From NCBI RefSeq assembly GCF_004014715.1, contig NZ_CP034835.1, positions 1,674,001 through 1,738,000 of the forward strand: DNA of 64,000 nt, in the 5' to 3' direction. The notes beneath the pieces are model-generated. The model saw only the letters and a list, made by a program, of their open reading frames with translations. It made no database searches and was not told the DNA's origin. Source of the stretch: Pseudoalteromonas sp. R3. Its GTDB lineage: Bacteria > Pseudomonadota > Gammaproteobacteria > Enterobacterales > Alteromonadaceae. The translations under genes were made by a program, and so were the position numbers. Shown here one piece after another: positions 17,376 to 26,264 of the stretch (position 1 is the stretch's first letter; every line of letters starts with the position of its first letter).

Positions 17376-18881
17376 ATGAAAAAACCGCTTTTTTTAATTG
17401 TTCTGGCTGTTTTATTGGTGCTGACGATTTCAGCCAATGTGGTGCTGTATTTGATCAGCGATGATGTCAATGACATGATCCAGACATTTGAGCGGCAGTG
17501 GCAGGAGCAGGCGGATATTGTCTTGCAGGAATCCAGGCTGCTGGATGATCTGGAACATCAGCTCAGCCAGGCCAAAGCCATACATCAGGTGCGTGATTAT
17601 CACCACCCAGAGCCGGACGCCGAGCCATCGGCAGACGAGTATATGGTTCGCCTGTATCGCACTTTGGCGCAGCTGAGTGAGCTTGATCTGCAAGCAGGTG
17701 AAACCGAAGCGTTAGCTGTGGTGACACATTATGCGGGCCTCTACCAGAAACAGTTAACTGAGGCTGACAGCGAAGGTATTCAAAACCAAGGCACTGCTGC
17801 ACTTTCTGAGCAACTCAAAAGCCAGCATGAACATTTAGACGAAGCCTTGCGCTCACTAAGGCAAGGTCTTGAAACGCGCTTCTCGCGCACTCGTGAAGCT
17901 CACCAGCTGACATTACAAGACATTATTTACCGGGATAGTCTTGAAGGACTATTGTTGTTGATATTGATAGTCATGATGCTGCTCGTCAGTTTTATGATGC
18001 TCAGGATGCAGTTTAGGGCTGCAAAAGAGCGTGATTGTCTGTTCGATGCCATCCCGGATGCACTGCTTTACTGTGATTCTGAGGGTCGTATCACCCAGGT
18101 GAATCACTCATGCTCCGAGCTATTTGGCTACTCTGCGAAAGAGTTAGTCAATATGCAACTCGAAGCCTTAATGCCTGAGCGCTTCAGGGAGTTGCATGCC
18201 AAGCACAGAGCATCTTTCTATGGGCGCGCAAAAATGCGCCGTAAAGGGGTGAATGGACTGAATATCATTGGCTTGCATAAACTTGGTCACGAAATACCTC
18301 TGGACATAGCAATTGCCCGAACAACCTTTGGACAGGAAACCTACTATGTGGCCGTGATCCGGGATCTGCGCCCCGAATTGCAACTACAGCAACGCGCTGA
18401 ATTAGACTTCCTGACCCAGGCCTTTAACAGAGGCCAGATTGAGCGAATACTGGGCGATGAGCTGACACGCGCTGTGCGTTATAGTAGGGCGTTGTCAGTC
18501 ATGATGGTCGACCTGGATCACTTCAAGACCCTCAATGACACCATGGGTCACCAGGTTGGAGATGCAGCGCTAACTGAGCTCAGTGCCTTTTTAAAACGCT
18601 CTATCAGGCCCAGCGACTGTCTTGGCCGCTGGGGAGGCGATGAGTTTGTCATTGTATGCCCGGAAATCGCCTCAGAAGAGGCGTTGTTGATGGCGCAAAG
18701 GCTGGTGAGTCAGTACCGGCAAATGAATCAGTATGATCTTGAAATGAGTATCGGCGTAACCAGTCGCGCTAATATGTCGTCGGGCGTGGAGTGTGCTCAG
18801 TTAATTGGCGAGGCCGATGATGCCCTATACCAGGCTAAAGCGGCGGGTCGGGGCAGAGCGATACTGTTCAGTGATCACTAG
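17376..18881 (+). CDS. Membrane-bound PAS-GGDEF diguanylate cyclase
   Basis: The start is placed at ATG 17376 (MKKPLFLIVLAVLLVL), which opens a membrane anchor; the in-frame ATG at 17310 lies within the fadJ terminator. The 501-residue protein has a periplasmic helical region between two membrane segments (about 5-25 and 205-227), a PAS domain (about 235-350) and a GGDEF domain (about 360-500) with an intact GRWGGDEF. RPSD five residues before GGDEF matches the inhibitory I-site RxxD. It should make c-di-GMP with product inhibition. It is monocistronic. The EAL protein at 26261-28540 is a potential antagonist. Confidence 0.9.
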   Translation: MKKPLFLIVLAVLLVLTISANVVLYLISDDVNDMIQTFERQWQEQADIVLQESRLLDDLEHQLSQAKAIHQVRDYHHPEPDAEPSADEYMVRLYRTLAQLSELDLQAGETEALAVVTHYAGLYQKQLTEADSEGIQNQGTAALSEQLKSQHEHLDEALRSLRQGLETRFSRTREAHQLTLQDIIYRDSLEGLLLLILIVMMLLVSFMMLRMQFRAAKERDCLFDAIPDALLYCDSEGRITQVNHSCSELFGYSAKELVNMQLEALMPERFRELHAKHRASFYGRAKMRRKGVNGLNIIGLHKLGHEIPLDIAIARTTFGQETYYVAVIRDLRPELQLQQRAELDFLTQAFNRGQIERILGDELTRAVRYSRALSVMMVDLDHFKTLNDTMGHQVGDAALTELSAFLKRSIRPSDCLGRWGGDEFVIVCPEIASEEALLMAQRLVSQYRQMNQYDLEMSIGVTSRANMSSGVECAQLIGEADDALYQAKAAGRGRAILFSDH

Positions 18882-18958
18882 CACGAGTTTTTACTTTCCC
18901 CCTAAAAATCCGTACAATCTGCGGCCATAAACCGATTAGAGGACCGCCTGCGAGTTGT

Positions 18959-19513
18959 ATGCACCACATTGACGATCTGATCTCGATATTTAACGCCTTA
19001 TTTTATCCAACACACAATACCAAACTGGTCGCAGGTAAGGATGAGCCCATTTATCTGCCCGCGGATACACAGTGCGATTATCACCGCATTGTTTTTGCAC
19101 ACGGCTTTTATGCCAGTGCGATGCACGAAATTGCGCACTGGCTGGTGGCTGGTAAAGCGCGGCGGGAGCTCGAAGACTATGGCTATTGGTACTGCCCGGA
19201 CGGACGCAGTAAAGATCAGCAACTGGCATTTGAGCAAGTGGAAGTTAAGCCTCAGGCCATTGAGTGGGCACTGAGCGCAGCAGCCGGGTTTGCCTTTAAT
19301 GTCTCTGTTGACAATCTAAATGGCGAGCCGACCTGTCGGTTTGCTTTTCAGCGTCGTGTTCATACACAGGTGCTGGAAATGTTAACCGACGGGTTTAATG
19401 CCCGAACCGAAGCGCTGTTAGAAGCGTTATCTCAGTTTTACTCGACCCCCTGGCCACTCAGTGCTGGCCAGTTTGAATGGCATTGCCCACAGGAGTTTGC
19501 AGATGCAGTTTAA
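18959..19513 (+). CDS. epmC: Elongation factor P hydroxylase EpmC
   Basis: The 184-residue protein matches EpmC (YfcM) throughout: EPIYLPADTQCDYHRIVFAH, the metal-binding HEIAHW, GKARRELEDYGYWYCPDGR and FQRRVHTQVLEM. EpmC hydroxylates the beta-lysylated Lys of elongation factor P. The ribosome-binding site is not obvious; AGAGGA lies 16 bases upstream of the ATG. The gene is followed by an overlapping NAD-kinase-like gene and yfcL; yfcL and epmC (yfcM) are also neighbours in E. coli, which supports the call. Confidence 0.93.
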   Translation: MHHIDDLISIFNALFYPTHNTKLVAGKDEPIYLPADTQCDYHRIVFAHGFYASAMHEIAHWLVAGKARRELEDYGYWYCPDGRSKDQQLAFEQVEVKPQAIEWALSAAAGFAFNVSVDNLNGEPTCRFAFQRRVHTQVLEMLTDGFNARTEALLEALSQFYSTPWPLSAGQFEWHCPQEFADAV

Positions 19514-20630
19514 ACTTGGATTAATCGTGAACCCGGTTGCCGGGTTAGGTGGTACTGTGGCACTCAAGGGCAGTGATGGCAGTGAAACCGCCGAGCTTGC
19601 CCGCTCGCTTGGGGCTGAACCGAAGGCACACAGTCGTACGGCACAGGCCCTGGCGCTATTACAGCCTTATCGGGACATCATTGAAGTTTATACCGTGAGC
19701 GGTGATATGGGAGAAGACCTGGCCATTGAGCACGGTTTTTCTACTCAGGTTGTGATGACCTGTGGCACACCCAGTACCCCAGAAGATACAGAGCAGGCAG
19801 CCAAACTGTTGGCCGATGCTAAAGTCGATCTGTTGCTGTTTGCCGGTGGAGATGGTACCGCACGAAACATCTGCGCAGCCATTGGCAGCGAAGCCCCGGT
19901 GCTGGGTGTACCAGCCGGTTGTAAGATCCACAGTGGCGTGTATGCAATTACCCCTAAAGCGGCTGGTCGGGTGGTAGAAATGCTTATTAAAGGGGAGCTG
20001 GTGACCATAGACGACGCCGACGTGATGGACATAGATGAAAGTGCTTTTCGGGCAGGCACGGTGCGCGCCAAGCGCTATGGTGAAATGCAGGTGCCCAGTG
20101 AGCTGCGTTATGTGCAAAGCGTAAAAAATGGCGGCAAAGAAAGCGATGAACTGGTACTGGCGGACATCGCTGCGTATGTGATTTCAGAAATGGAAGAGCA
20201 TGAGCAGTATATTATGGGCTCGGGCTCAACGGTGGCCGCTATTATGGAAGAGCTGGGCCTGGAAAACACCTTACTGGGGGTTGATTTGATCCGCGACCAC
20301 GCTCTGCTGGGCAGTGACCTGACGGCGCAACAGCTGCTGGATGCTGCTTCACAGGCTCCAACAAAATTGGTGATCACCCTGATAGGTGGGCAGGGCCATA
20401 TATTTGGCCGTGGCAATCAGCAGCTCAGCCCGGCTTTGATCCGTCAGATTGGCAAAGACAATATCATAGTGGTTGCGACCAAAACCAAGTTGCAGGCTCT
20501 CAATGGTCGCCCTCTTATAGCAGATACGGGCGATCAGGAACTGGACAATGAACTGAGTGGCTACATCAAAGTAGTGACAGGGTATAATGACCATGTAATG
20601 TATGCCGTCGGGCATCAGGATTTAATTTAG
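19503..20630 (+). CDS. ATP-NAD kinase-family protein
   Basis: Start at ATG 19503, overlapping the epmC end by 11 bases, gives a 375-residue protein beginning MQFKLGLIVNPVAGLGG. The motif FAGGDGTAR (about 118-126) is the GGDGT nucleotide-binding signature of NAD kinases, and SGSTVAAIMEELG with TKLVITLIGGQGHIFGRGNQ fits the larger 'ATP-NAD kinase' family rather than housekeeping NadK (about 290 residues). Substrate is not certain. It sits in an operon with epmC and yfcL. Confidence 0.85.
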   Translation: MQFKLGLIVNPVAGLGGTVALKGSDGSETAELARSLGAEPKAHSRTAQALALLQPYRDIIEVYTVSGDMGEDLAIEHGFSTQVVMTCGTPSTPEDTEQAAKLLADAKVDLLLFAGGDGTARNICAAIGSEAPVLGVPAGCKIHSGVYAITPKAAGRVVEMLIKGELVTIDDADVMDIDESAFRAGTVRAKRYGEMQVPSELRYVQSVKNGGKESDELVLADIAAYVISEMEEHEQYIMGSGSTVAAIMEELGLENTLLGVDLIRDHALLGSDLTAQQLLDAASQAPTKLVITLIGGQGHIFGRGNQQLSPALIRQIGKDNIIVVATKTKLQALNGRPLIADTGDQELDNELSGYIKVVTGYNDHVMYAVGHQDLI

Positions 20631-20638
20631 GAGACAGA

Positions 20639-20917
20639 ATGTCACTTCAAGCGTATATAGAAGCTGCGCAGCAGTTTTTTGATGAATTAGTAGATAGAGC
20701 AAGCGATGACGAGCTGTTTGCTGGTGGCTACTTACGCGGTCATTTCGACCTGGCGGTTGGTTATGCTCAGGTTGAGGAGCTGGCGCTGTCAGTGGATGAG
20801 CTGAATGCTAAAGTCGAGGCAAGCCTGGTGAAAGCGTATCGTGATGGCGAGCTTAACGAAGAAGACAAGCACCATGTGGTAACCATTTGGGAACGCCTTA
20901 AGCAGTTAGGGGCTTAA
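20639..20917 (+). CDS. yfcL: YfcL family protein
   Basis: This 92-residue, acidic, helical protein (starting MSLQAYIEAAQQFFDELVD) resembles YfcL of enterobacteria and follows eight bases behind the NAD-kinase-like gene with GGAGAC as ribosome-binding site. Function is unknown. The association with epmC is conserved. Confidence 0.8.
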   Translation: MSLQAYIEAAQQFFDELVDRASDDELFAGGYLRGHFDLAVGYAQVEELALSVDELNAKVEASLVKAYRDGELNEEDKHHVVTIWERLKQLGA

Positions 20918-20928
20918 TTTCACTTCGA

Positions 20929-20953
20929 AAAAGGCGGTTTTACACCGCCTTTT
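20929..20953. terminator. Bidirectional intrinsic terminator
   Basis: AAAAGGCGGT (20929-20938) pairs with ACCGCCTTTT (20944-20953) around a five-base loop. It lies between the rightward yfcL and the leftward transporter; both strands end in a T-run. Confidence 0.88.
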
Positions 20954-20958
20954 GTCAT

Positions 20959-22206
20959 TTACAGTATCCAGCGCCACACCACAAATAGTACCGCAAAGGC
21001 AATCAAATAGCTCAGGCCTGCCCAGGTCAGCAGTTGCACCGGCTTACTTTGCTGCGCAAACTGCGCTTTCGAGAGCAATGAGAAGTTCAGCCAGGCAAAA
21101 AACGGCGTAGTTAAAAACGCCAGCGTCATGGCAAACATCAGCATGTCTTTCAGGTTGGCTTTAAAGAACAACACCAGCACCATCCCGAAGATGGCCTGCA
21201 CGGTAATGAAAATCGACAAGCTGGCCTTATTTTGGTGCGGTTTGATCTGCTTGAGCGCATCGTCCAGGGTTCTGGCGTAGCCGTCCAGCACCGTGATTGT
21301 GGTACCAAACATACACAAAAAGGCGATGGTAGCGATTAACCAGCGGGCCCATTCACCTAAGGTCAGTGCATACATATCAATCAGCTGTTTAGAAAAAGCC
21401 ACGCCGGCGAGTTCTATTTTCTGGCTCTGCCCATATTGCAGTAACACGCCCAGAGAAAAGAATACTACTGCCAGAAATAAAGTCAGAAAGTAGCCCATAT
21501 TAAAGTCAAACAAACCCTGCGCTTTGCTGAGCGACTGGGTGCGAGTTTTGGCTTTAAGCCACAATGAATTGATGGCTGATATTTCAATGGGGGCCGGCAT
21601 CCAGCCCATCAGAGCCACCATAAAGCCCAGTAATGCAAGTGAATAGGGAGAAGGGGCCGGTTGTGGTGATGGATGCGCCTGACCTTGTGACACGGCTACC
21701 AGCAGCGCAGCCAGAGTTGTGATACACAACACCGCCATGATCCCTTTACTGGCTTTGTCGAGCAATTTGTAATGACCAAACAATAAAATTCCCAGACACA
21801 CAAACAGCAGCGCATAACACAAGGTTGTCAGCGATAGGCTCCATGGCAGGGCATACTGCAGCAATGCGGCCGTGAGTAAGAGTACACCCGCGGTATTCAC
21901 CACTGCAGCGATAATATTAAGGGCAACAAAAAGATAAAACAGAGCCCGGTTTTTATTATGATAACCTGTGACCAGGCTATTGCCTGTGTGCAGTGTATAT
22001 TCCACACCAAAGCGAAAGAACGGATACTTAAGCAAATTAACCGCTACCACTAGCCACAGCAGCTGCCAGCCGAACAGGGCACCGGCCTGCGTAGCGGCGA
22101 CGAGATGTGAACCGCCAACTGCAGCAGTGGCCATCAGGATCCCAGGTCCCAGGTTCCGGAGTTTAGCAAACATTGATTCCAACACGACTTTCCTATTTTT
22201 TGCCAC
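20959..22206 (-). CDS. Nramp-superfamily-like membrane transporter lacking the DPGN metal motif
   Basis: The protein (up to 415 residues) has about eleven membrane helices. The first helix, NLGPGILMATAAVGGSHLVA, aligns with the Nramp helix 1, but the canonical DPGN is replaced by AVGGSH. Helix 6 has MPAPIEISAI where Nramp transporters carry the metal-binding Met-Pro-His. The usual Mn2+/Fe2+ site is therefore missing and the substrate is open. The start is uncertain: GTG 22206 has no ribosome-binding site, while AGGAAA fits TTG 22182; ATG 22173 is a third choice. It is monocistronic and convergent with yfcL. Confidence 0.75.
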   Translation of the reverse strand: MAKNRKVVLESMFAKLRNLGPGILMATAAVGGSHLVAATQAGALFGWQLLWLVVAVNLLKYPFFRFGVEYTLHTGNSLVTGYHNKNRALFYLFVALNIIAAVVNTAGVLLLTAALLQYALPWSLSLTTLCYALLFVCLGILLFGHYKLLDKASKGIMAVLCITTLAALLVAVSQGQAHPSPQPAPSPYSLALLGFMVALMGWMPAPIEISAINSLWLKAKTRTQSLSKAQGLFDFNMGYFLTLFLAVVFFSLGVLLQYGQSQKIELAGVAFSKQLIDMYALTLGEWARWLIATIAFLCMFGTTITVLDGYARTLDDALKQIKPHQNKASLSIFITVQAIFGMVLVLFFKANLKDMLMFAMTLAFLTTPFFAWLNFSLLSKAQFAQQSKPVQLLTWAGLSYLIAFAVLFVVWRWIL

Positions 22207-22298
22207 TCATGTTAACGATTTGAAAGCGTTTGCCAAGTGGAAAATGACTGGGCTAATGAGGTTGGGTGTTCAAAAGCCCTGTCAGGACGTGAAGTCGG

Positions 22299-23144
22299 TT
22301 AGCTGGTAAAGTATTCTTCAGTGTCGTCTTTTAGGTCCTGATAATCGTCCTCATCCAGGTTCAGGGCATCCAGTACGCTTTGCTTCATAATCGGCCAGTC
22401 TGGCGCAGCCACAAAACGCTTATTAACATGGACCAGGTTTTCAGCCATTTTCAGCGTGGAAAATGTGAGCATTTCTTCGTCGGTGCGTTTTTCCTGAAGG
22501 TAAGTCACATCATGATGGCGAAGAATGAGTTGGCAAATGGGTTTGGGCAAGTTCCAGCTGTTGGCCAGGTAGTAGCCAATGACGGCATGATTGGTCTGGT
22601 AGCGCTGCTCTTCGAACTCTACCAGCATTTTATCGTAATTACTGTTTGCAGCGCCCAGTACTTCGACATAATCCGTATAGTTAAAAGCCATGGCCGGAAT
22701 ACCTGCATCATGAAACAGGCCTAGCATATAGAGGTTTTCGACTGGGACTTTGCTTTTTATCTTATTGCCTATCAGGGTTGCGACATCGGCGATTTCCTGG
22801 GCACTGTCCCAGAATCGCTCCAGTTTGATGCAGCATTTTGATTGGTCAAAAGCCTGTTTGAGCAGGTATCCCGTCACCAGCATGGTAATGCTGTTGAGGC
22901 CGAGAAACATCACCGCCTGACGAATATCAGTAATGGTGCGTGAAAAACCATAGCTGGAGGAATTAATGACTTTGAGTACAGCGGCGGAAGTTGCTACGTC
23001 TGTTGCTATCAGAGCGGCGATTTCGCCAAGTTCCGGCTCTGGCTGTTGTAAAACCTGATGCAAGCTTTGCAACAGTTCTGGCTTTGCTGGCAGGCAAAAG
23101 CCATGATTCATATCCTTAAGCACGGCGTTGTCTATTTCGATCAT
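22299..23144 (-). CDS. HDOD domain protein
   Basis: The 281-residue protein carries an HDOD domain over most of its length (about 15-210; ATDVATSAAVLKVINSSSYG, DIRQAVMFLGLNSI, GLFHDAGIPAM). HDOD proteins are HD-fold relatives that usually lack phosphohydrolase activity and act in signalling, often alongside c-di-GMP enzymes, several of which are in this window. The C-terminus is very acidic. It is transcribed alone, divergent from the AbgT-type gene. Confidence 0.85.
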   Translation of the reverse strand: MIEIDNAVLKDMNHGFCLPAKPELLQSLHQVLQQPEPELGEIAALIATDVATSAAVLKVINSSSYGFSRTITDIRQAVMFLGLNSITMLVTGYLLKQAFDQSKCCIKLERFWDSAQEIADVATLIGNKIKSKVPVENLYMLGLFHDAGIPAMAFNYTDYVEVLGAANSNYDKMLVEFEEQRYQTNHAVIGYYLANSWNLPKPICQLILRHHDVTYLQEKRTDEEMLTFSTLKMAENLVHVNKRFVAAPDWPIMKQSVLDALNLDEDDYQDLKDDTEEYFTS

Positions 23145-23239
23145 AGCGGTCTCATTGAGAAAATACTAAAAAACACAATTAGCCCGTTGAGGTTCAGGCC
23201 ATTTTGCCAAGTATAGTAGCTGAGTCGGATTACGCATTC

Positions 23240-23255
23240 TTTGCGTCAACGCAAA
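23240..23255. promoter_or_regulatory. Palindromic operator candidate between HDOD and AbgT genes
   Basis: TTTGCGT-CA-ACGCAAA is a perfect inverted repeat in the 215-bp divergent gap. ACGCA repeats flank it on both sides (TACGCATTC before, AACGCATAA after). The regulator is unknown. Confidence 0.45.
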
Positions 23256-23359
23256 ACAACGCATAAATAATGTCCACGTAATGGATAAAGGAACAAATGA
23301 ATTGGCATTGTTACGGTTGTTAAGTTAAAGTTGGCTAATTTTCTTTTTAGGGATTAACT

Positions 23360-24913
23360 ATGGAACAAGCGAAAAACGCAAATAACGACGCCAGCTTCGT
23401 TATGCGATTCCTCAATAATATAGAAAGGGTAGGTAACAAGCTGCCCGACCCGGCCATGATTTTCCTTGGTGCTATGATGCTTATCTGGCTGTTATCCTGG
23501 ATGTTTTCAGGTGTCAGCTTTGATGCTATCGATCCGCGTACCGGCGAGGCGATTGTTGTTCACAACTTGCTCAGTGGTGACGCTCTGGCGGGCTTTTTAG
23601 CCTCAATGGTTAAAACCTTTACCGGCTTCGCTCCTCTGGGTGTAGTGCTGGTCGCTATGCTGGGTGTTGGTGTTGCAGAACATTCTGGTTTCATTAACGC
23701 TGGCCTTAAGCTCATGCTTAAACGCACGCCTCAGGCACTGCTTACTCCCTCTATTATTCTGATTGCAATTGTTAGCCATACAGCTACAGATGCTGGCTAT
23801 GTACTGGTGATCCCACTGGCTGGCGTTATATTCTATGCCATGGGTCGTCACCCGCTTGCAGGTATCGCGGCTGCGTTTGCGGGTGTGAGTGGGGGCTTTA
23901 GTGCCAACTTTATCCCGTCTGGTATTGACCCGTTGCTACAAAGCTTTACGCAAAGTGCTGCGCAAATTATCGACCCGGATATCGCCGTTAATCCGCTGAA
24001 CAACTGGTTCTTTACCTCAGCTTCTAGCGTCTTTATTATTCTACTGGGCTGGTATATTACTGATAAAATCATTGAACCACGACTTGCTTCTACTAAAGTC
24101 GATGGCGACACTGACGACCTGCCTGAGTTTAACGAAGTGACCAGCAAAGAACGTTCGGCTTTTTACACTGCCTCTGCGGTTATGCTGGCGGGTATTGGGC
24201 TGCTTATCTTCGCCGCTAGTGGTGAAGACTCGGCACTGCGCAGTAAAAGTGGTGCTCTGACGGATTTTAGTGCCCCTCTGATGCAGTCGATTGTACCGCT
24301 GATCTTCTTATTATTCTGGATCCCTGGTGCAGTATTTGGCTTTATGGTGGGTACCTTTAAGTCGTCAAAAGACATGATAAATGCGATGAGTAAGTCGATG
24401 AACTCGATGTCTTATTACATTGTTATGGCGTTTTTCTGTGCACTGTTTATCGCAGCATTCACCCAGTCAAACTTGGGCGCGTTGCTGGCCATTGAAGGGG
24501 CTGAGATCTTAAAAGCAATGGCACTGCCAAGCTCAGTGACCGTGATTGGTATTATTTTCTTGACTGCCTTTGTAAACTTATTTGTTGGTTCCAGCTCGGC
24601 AAAATGGGCACTGCTAGGCCCAATTTTTGTCCCTATGCTAATGCAGCTGGGTATTTCTCCGGACTTGTCTCAGGCGGCATATCGGGTTGGTGATTCCAGC
24701 TCAAACATCATTACTCCGCTAATGCCTTACTTCCCATTGGTGGTGGTGTACTGTCAGAAGTATGTAAAAGACACAGGTATTGGTACATTGCTGGCACTGA
24801 TGCTGCCATATTCAATAGCCTTTTTGATTGGTTGGAGTTTGTTCTTGCTGGCATATTGGGGCCTGAGCATTCCATTGGGCCTGCAATCTAGCTATATCTA
24901 TCCGGCGGGTTAA
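23360..24913 (+). CDS. AbgT-family transporter
   Basis: This 517-residue membrane protein starts with NNIERVGNKLPDPAMIFLGA, which is typical of the AbgT (p-aminobenzoyl-glutamate / antimetabolite exporter) family, and continues with the conserved SHTATDAGYVLVIPLAG and FVGSSSAKWALLGPIFVPM motifs and about a dozen membrane helices. AGGGA precedes the ATG. Family members import p-aminobenzoyl-glutamate or export sulfonamide-like compounds; no abgAB peptidase genes are adjacent, so the direction and substrate cannot be assigned. Confidence 0.9.
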   Translation: MEQAKNANNDASFVMRFLNNIERVGNKLPDPAMIFLGAMMLIWLLSWMFSGVSFDAIDPRTGEAIVVHNLLSGDALAGFLASMVKTFTGFAPLGVVLVAMLGVGVAEHSGFINAGLKLMLKRTPQALLTPSIILIAIVSHTATDAGYVLVIPLAGVIFYAMGRHPLAGIAAAFAGVSGGFSANFIPSGIDPLLQSFTQSAAQIIDPDIAVNPLNNWFFTSASSVFIILLGWYITDKIIEPRLASTKVDGDTDDLPEFNEVTSKERSAFYTASAVMLAGIGLLIFAASGEDSALRSKSGALTDFSAPLMQSIVPLIFLLFWIPGAVFGFMVGTFKSSKDMINAMSKSMNSMSYYIVMAFFCALFIAAFTQSNLGALLAIEGAEILKAMALPSSVTVIGIIFLTAFVNLFVGSSSAKWALLGPIFVPMLMQLGISPDLSQAAYRVGDSSSNIITPLMPYFPLVVVYCQKYVKDTGIGTLLALMLPYSIAFLIGWSLFLLAYWGLSIPLGLQSSYIYPAG

Positions 24914-25361
24914 TTACCTTTCAGGAAAAACCTGCTTACCTCTGGGTGGGGCCGCTGTGCCTCATCCGTCTCTCACCCCCTAATTCAAACCGATATTATA
25001 TTTTGCAGTCGCAAAGAAAAAAGCCGACGTCCGCCGGCTACGTGGATTTGCTATTGGTTGGGCCAAAAGCACCAAGGGAAACTGTACTGCCTCCGTGCAG
25101 TAAATATTCAAGGGAGGCTCAAAAATCAAAGTAACCAAAATGCGTACAGATTGGTTAAGAGCGAGCGCATCATACCCTTAATAAATGACTAAATTATGAC
25201 AGCCTAAGTCTGTTTAAGGGTTTAATTTTGCATGGTCTATTCAGTTGTGTGCTAACTATGCTGAAGTGGCATACAGTGCGCGTTGATAGAGAAAAGTACT
25301 TGAATAGATTAGAATAGTTGCAGGCAAAGGGCCTGTAAGGCCAAATGACGAGGAAGGTGAG
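24914..25361. other. 448-bp intergenic region with small inverted repeats
   Basis: No convincing gene is present. Visible structures are AGCCG/CGGCT (25022-25039), preceded by six A and so resembling a terminator for leftward transcription, a hairpin TACTGC/GCAGTA (25085-25102), and ACCCTTAA (25174-25181) with TTAAGGGT (25214-25221). The promoter of the LysR gene should lie near the right end. Confidence 0.4.
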
Positions 25362-26264
25362 ATGTTACGAGTCACGCTTGAGCAGTGGCGCATGCTTCGC
25401 GCGGTGGTAGAACATGGCGGTTTTAATCAGGCTGCCAAAGTTATCCATAAGAGCCAGTCGAGCATTCATACAGCAGTGCAGAAAATAGAAACGGCCCTGT
25501 CAGTTAAGCTATTTCAGGTGGAAGGGCGCAAAACCCGGCTGACCGAAGCGGGCGAAATGATGCTGCGCCGAGCCAATTACCTGTTAGATGAGGCCGAGAA
25601 AGTCGAAGCCGTTGGTCAGACCCTGGCCAAAGGGGTAGAAAGCCACTTGCGCATTGCGGTTGATGAAATATTTCCTCAAACATTGCTTTATAAGGTACTG
25701 GAGGCGACTTCTCAGGCATACCCCTTACTTCGCATAGAACTGGTTGAATCTATCCTCTCTGGCTCGTTTGAGGCGCTACAGCATGCTAAGGTCGATATTG
25801 CTATTTCACCTATGGTATTGAGCGATGGATTCAGCGAGCAGTTGTGCCAGGTTGAGTTTGTGGCTGTTGCTCACCCTGAACATGCCTTACATCAGTTGGG
25901 CCGTGCACTCACTTTGGAAGACCTAAAGTCTTTTAGGCAGATAGTGGTCAGAGATTCTGCGCTGGGTAAAGGCACAGACAGTGGCTGGCTGGGGGCTGAT
26001 CAGCGTTGGACGGTTAGCCATTTGCGCACTATGGTGGATATGGTAACGCAGGGACTGGGCTTTGCCTGGCTACCCAGAAGTGCTATAGCACAGCAACTCA
26101 GTAGTGGCACACTGCTGCCATTAAAACTGATGCACAATCGTACGCGTTTGGCGCAGCTTAATCTGATCTTTAAAGACGGAGACACACTGGGACCTGCAGC
26201 CCGGGCATTTATCGGTGAACTCAGATACCAGTGTATGGCGCTTGAAGCGCAGGAAAAGACTTAA
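25362..26264 (+). CDS. LysR-family transcription regulator
   Basis: The 300-residue protein has an N-terminal winged helix (about 5-65; GGFNQAAKVIHKSQSSIHTA) and a periplasmic-binding-like effector domain. GAGGAAGG lies just upstream of the ATG. Its stop overlaps the stop region of the convergent EAL gene by four bases. It faces away from the AbgT-type gene and no metabolic gene is adjacent, so its target is unknown. Confidence 0.9.
   Translation: MLRVTLEQWRMLRAVVEHGGFNQAAKVIHKSQSSIHTAVQKIETALSVKLFQVEGRKTRLTEAGEMMLRRANYLLDEAEKVEAVGQTLAKGVESHLRIAVDEIFPQTLLYKVLEATSQAYPLLRIELVESILSGSFEALQHAKVDIAISPMVLSDGFSEQLCQVEFVAVAHPEHALHQLGRALTLEDLKSFRQIVVRDSALGKGTDSGWLGADQRWTVSHLRTMVDMVTQGLGFAWLPRSAIAQQLSSGTLLPLKLMHNRTRLAQLNLIFKDGDTLGPAARAFIGELRYQCMALEAQEKT

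Noticed and set aside
24946..25134. Short rightward frame in the AbgT-LysR gap
   Set aside because: It runs over several hairpins, has odd composition and no ribosome-binding site.
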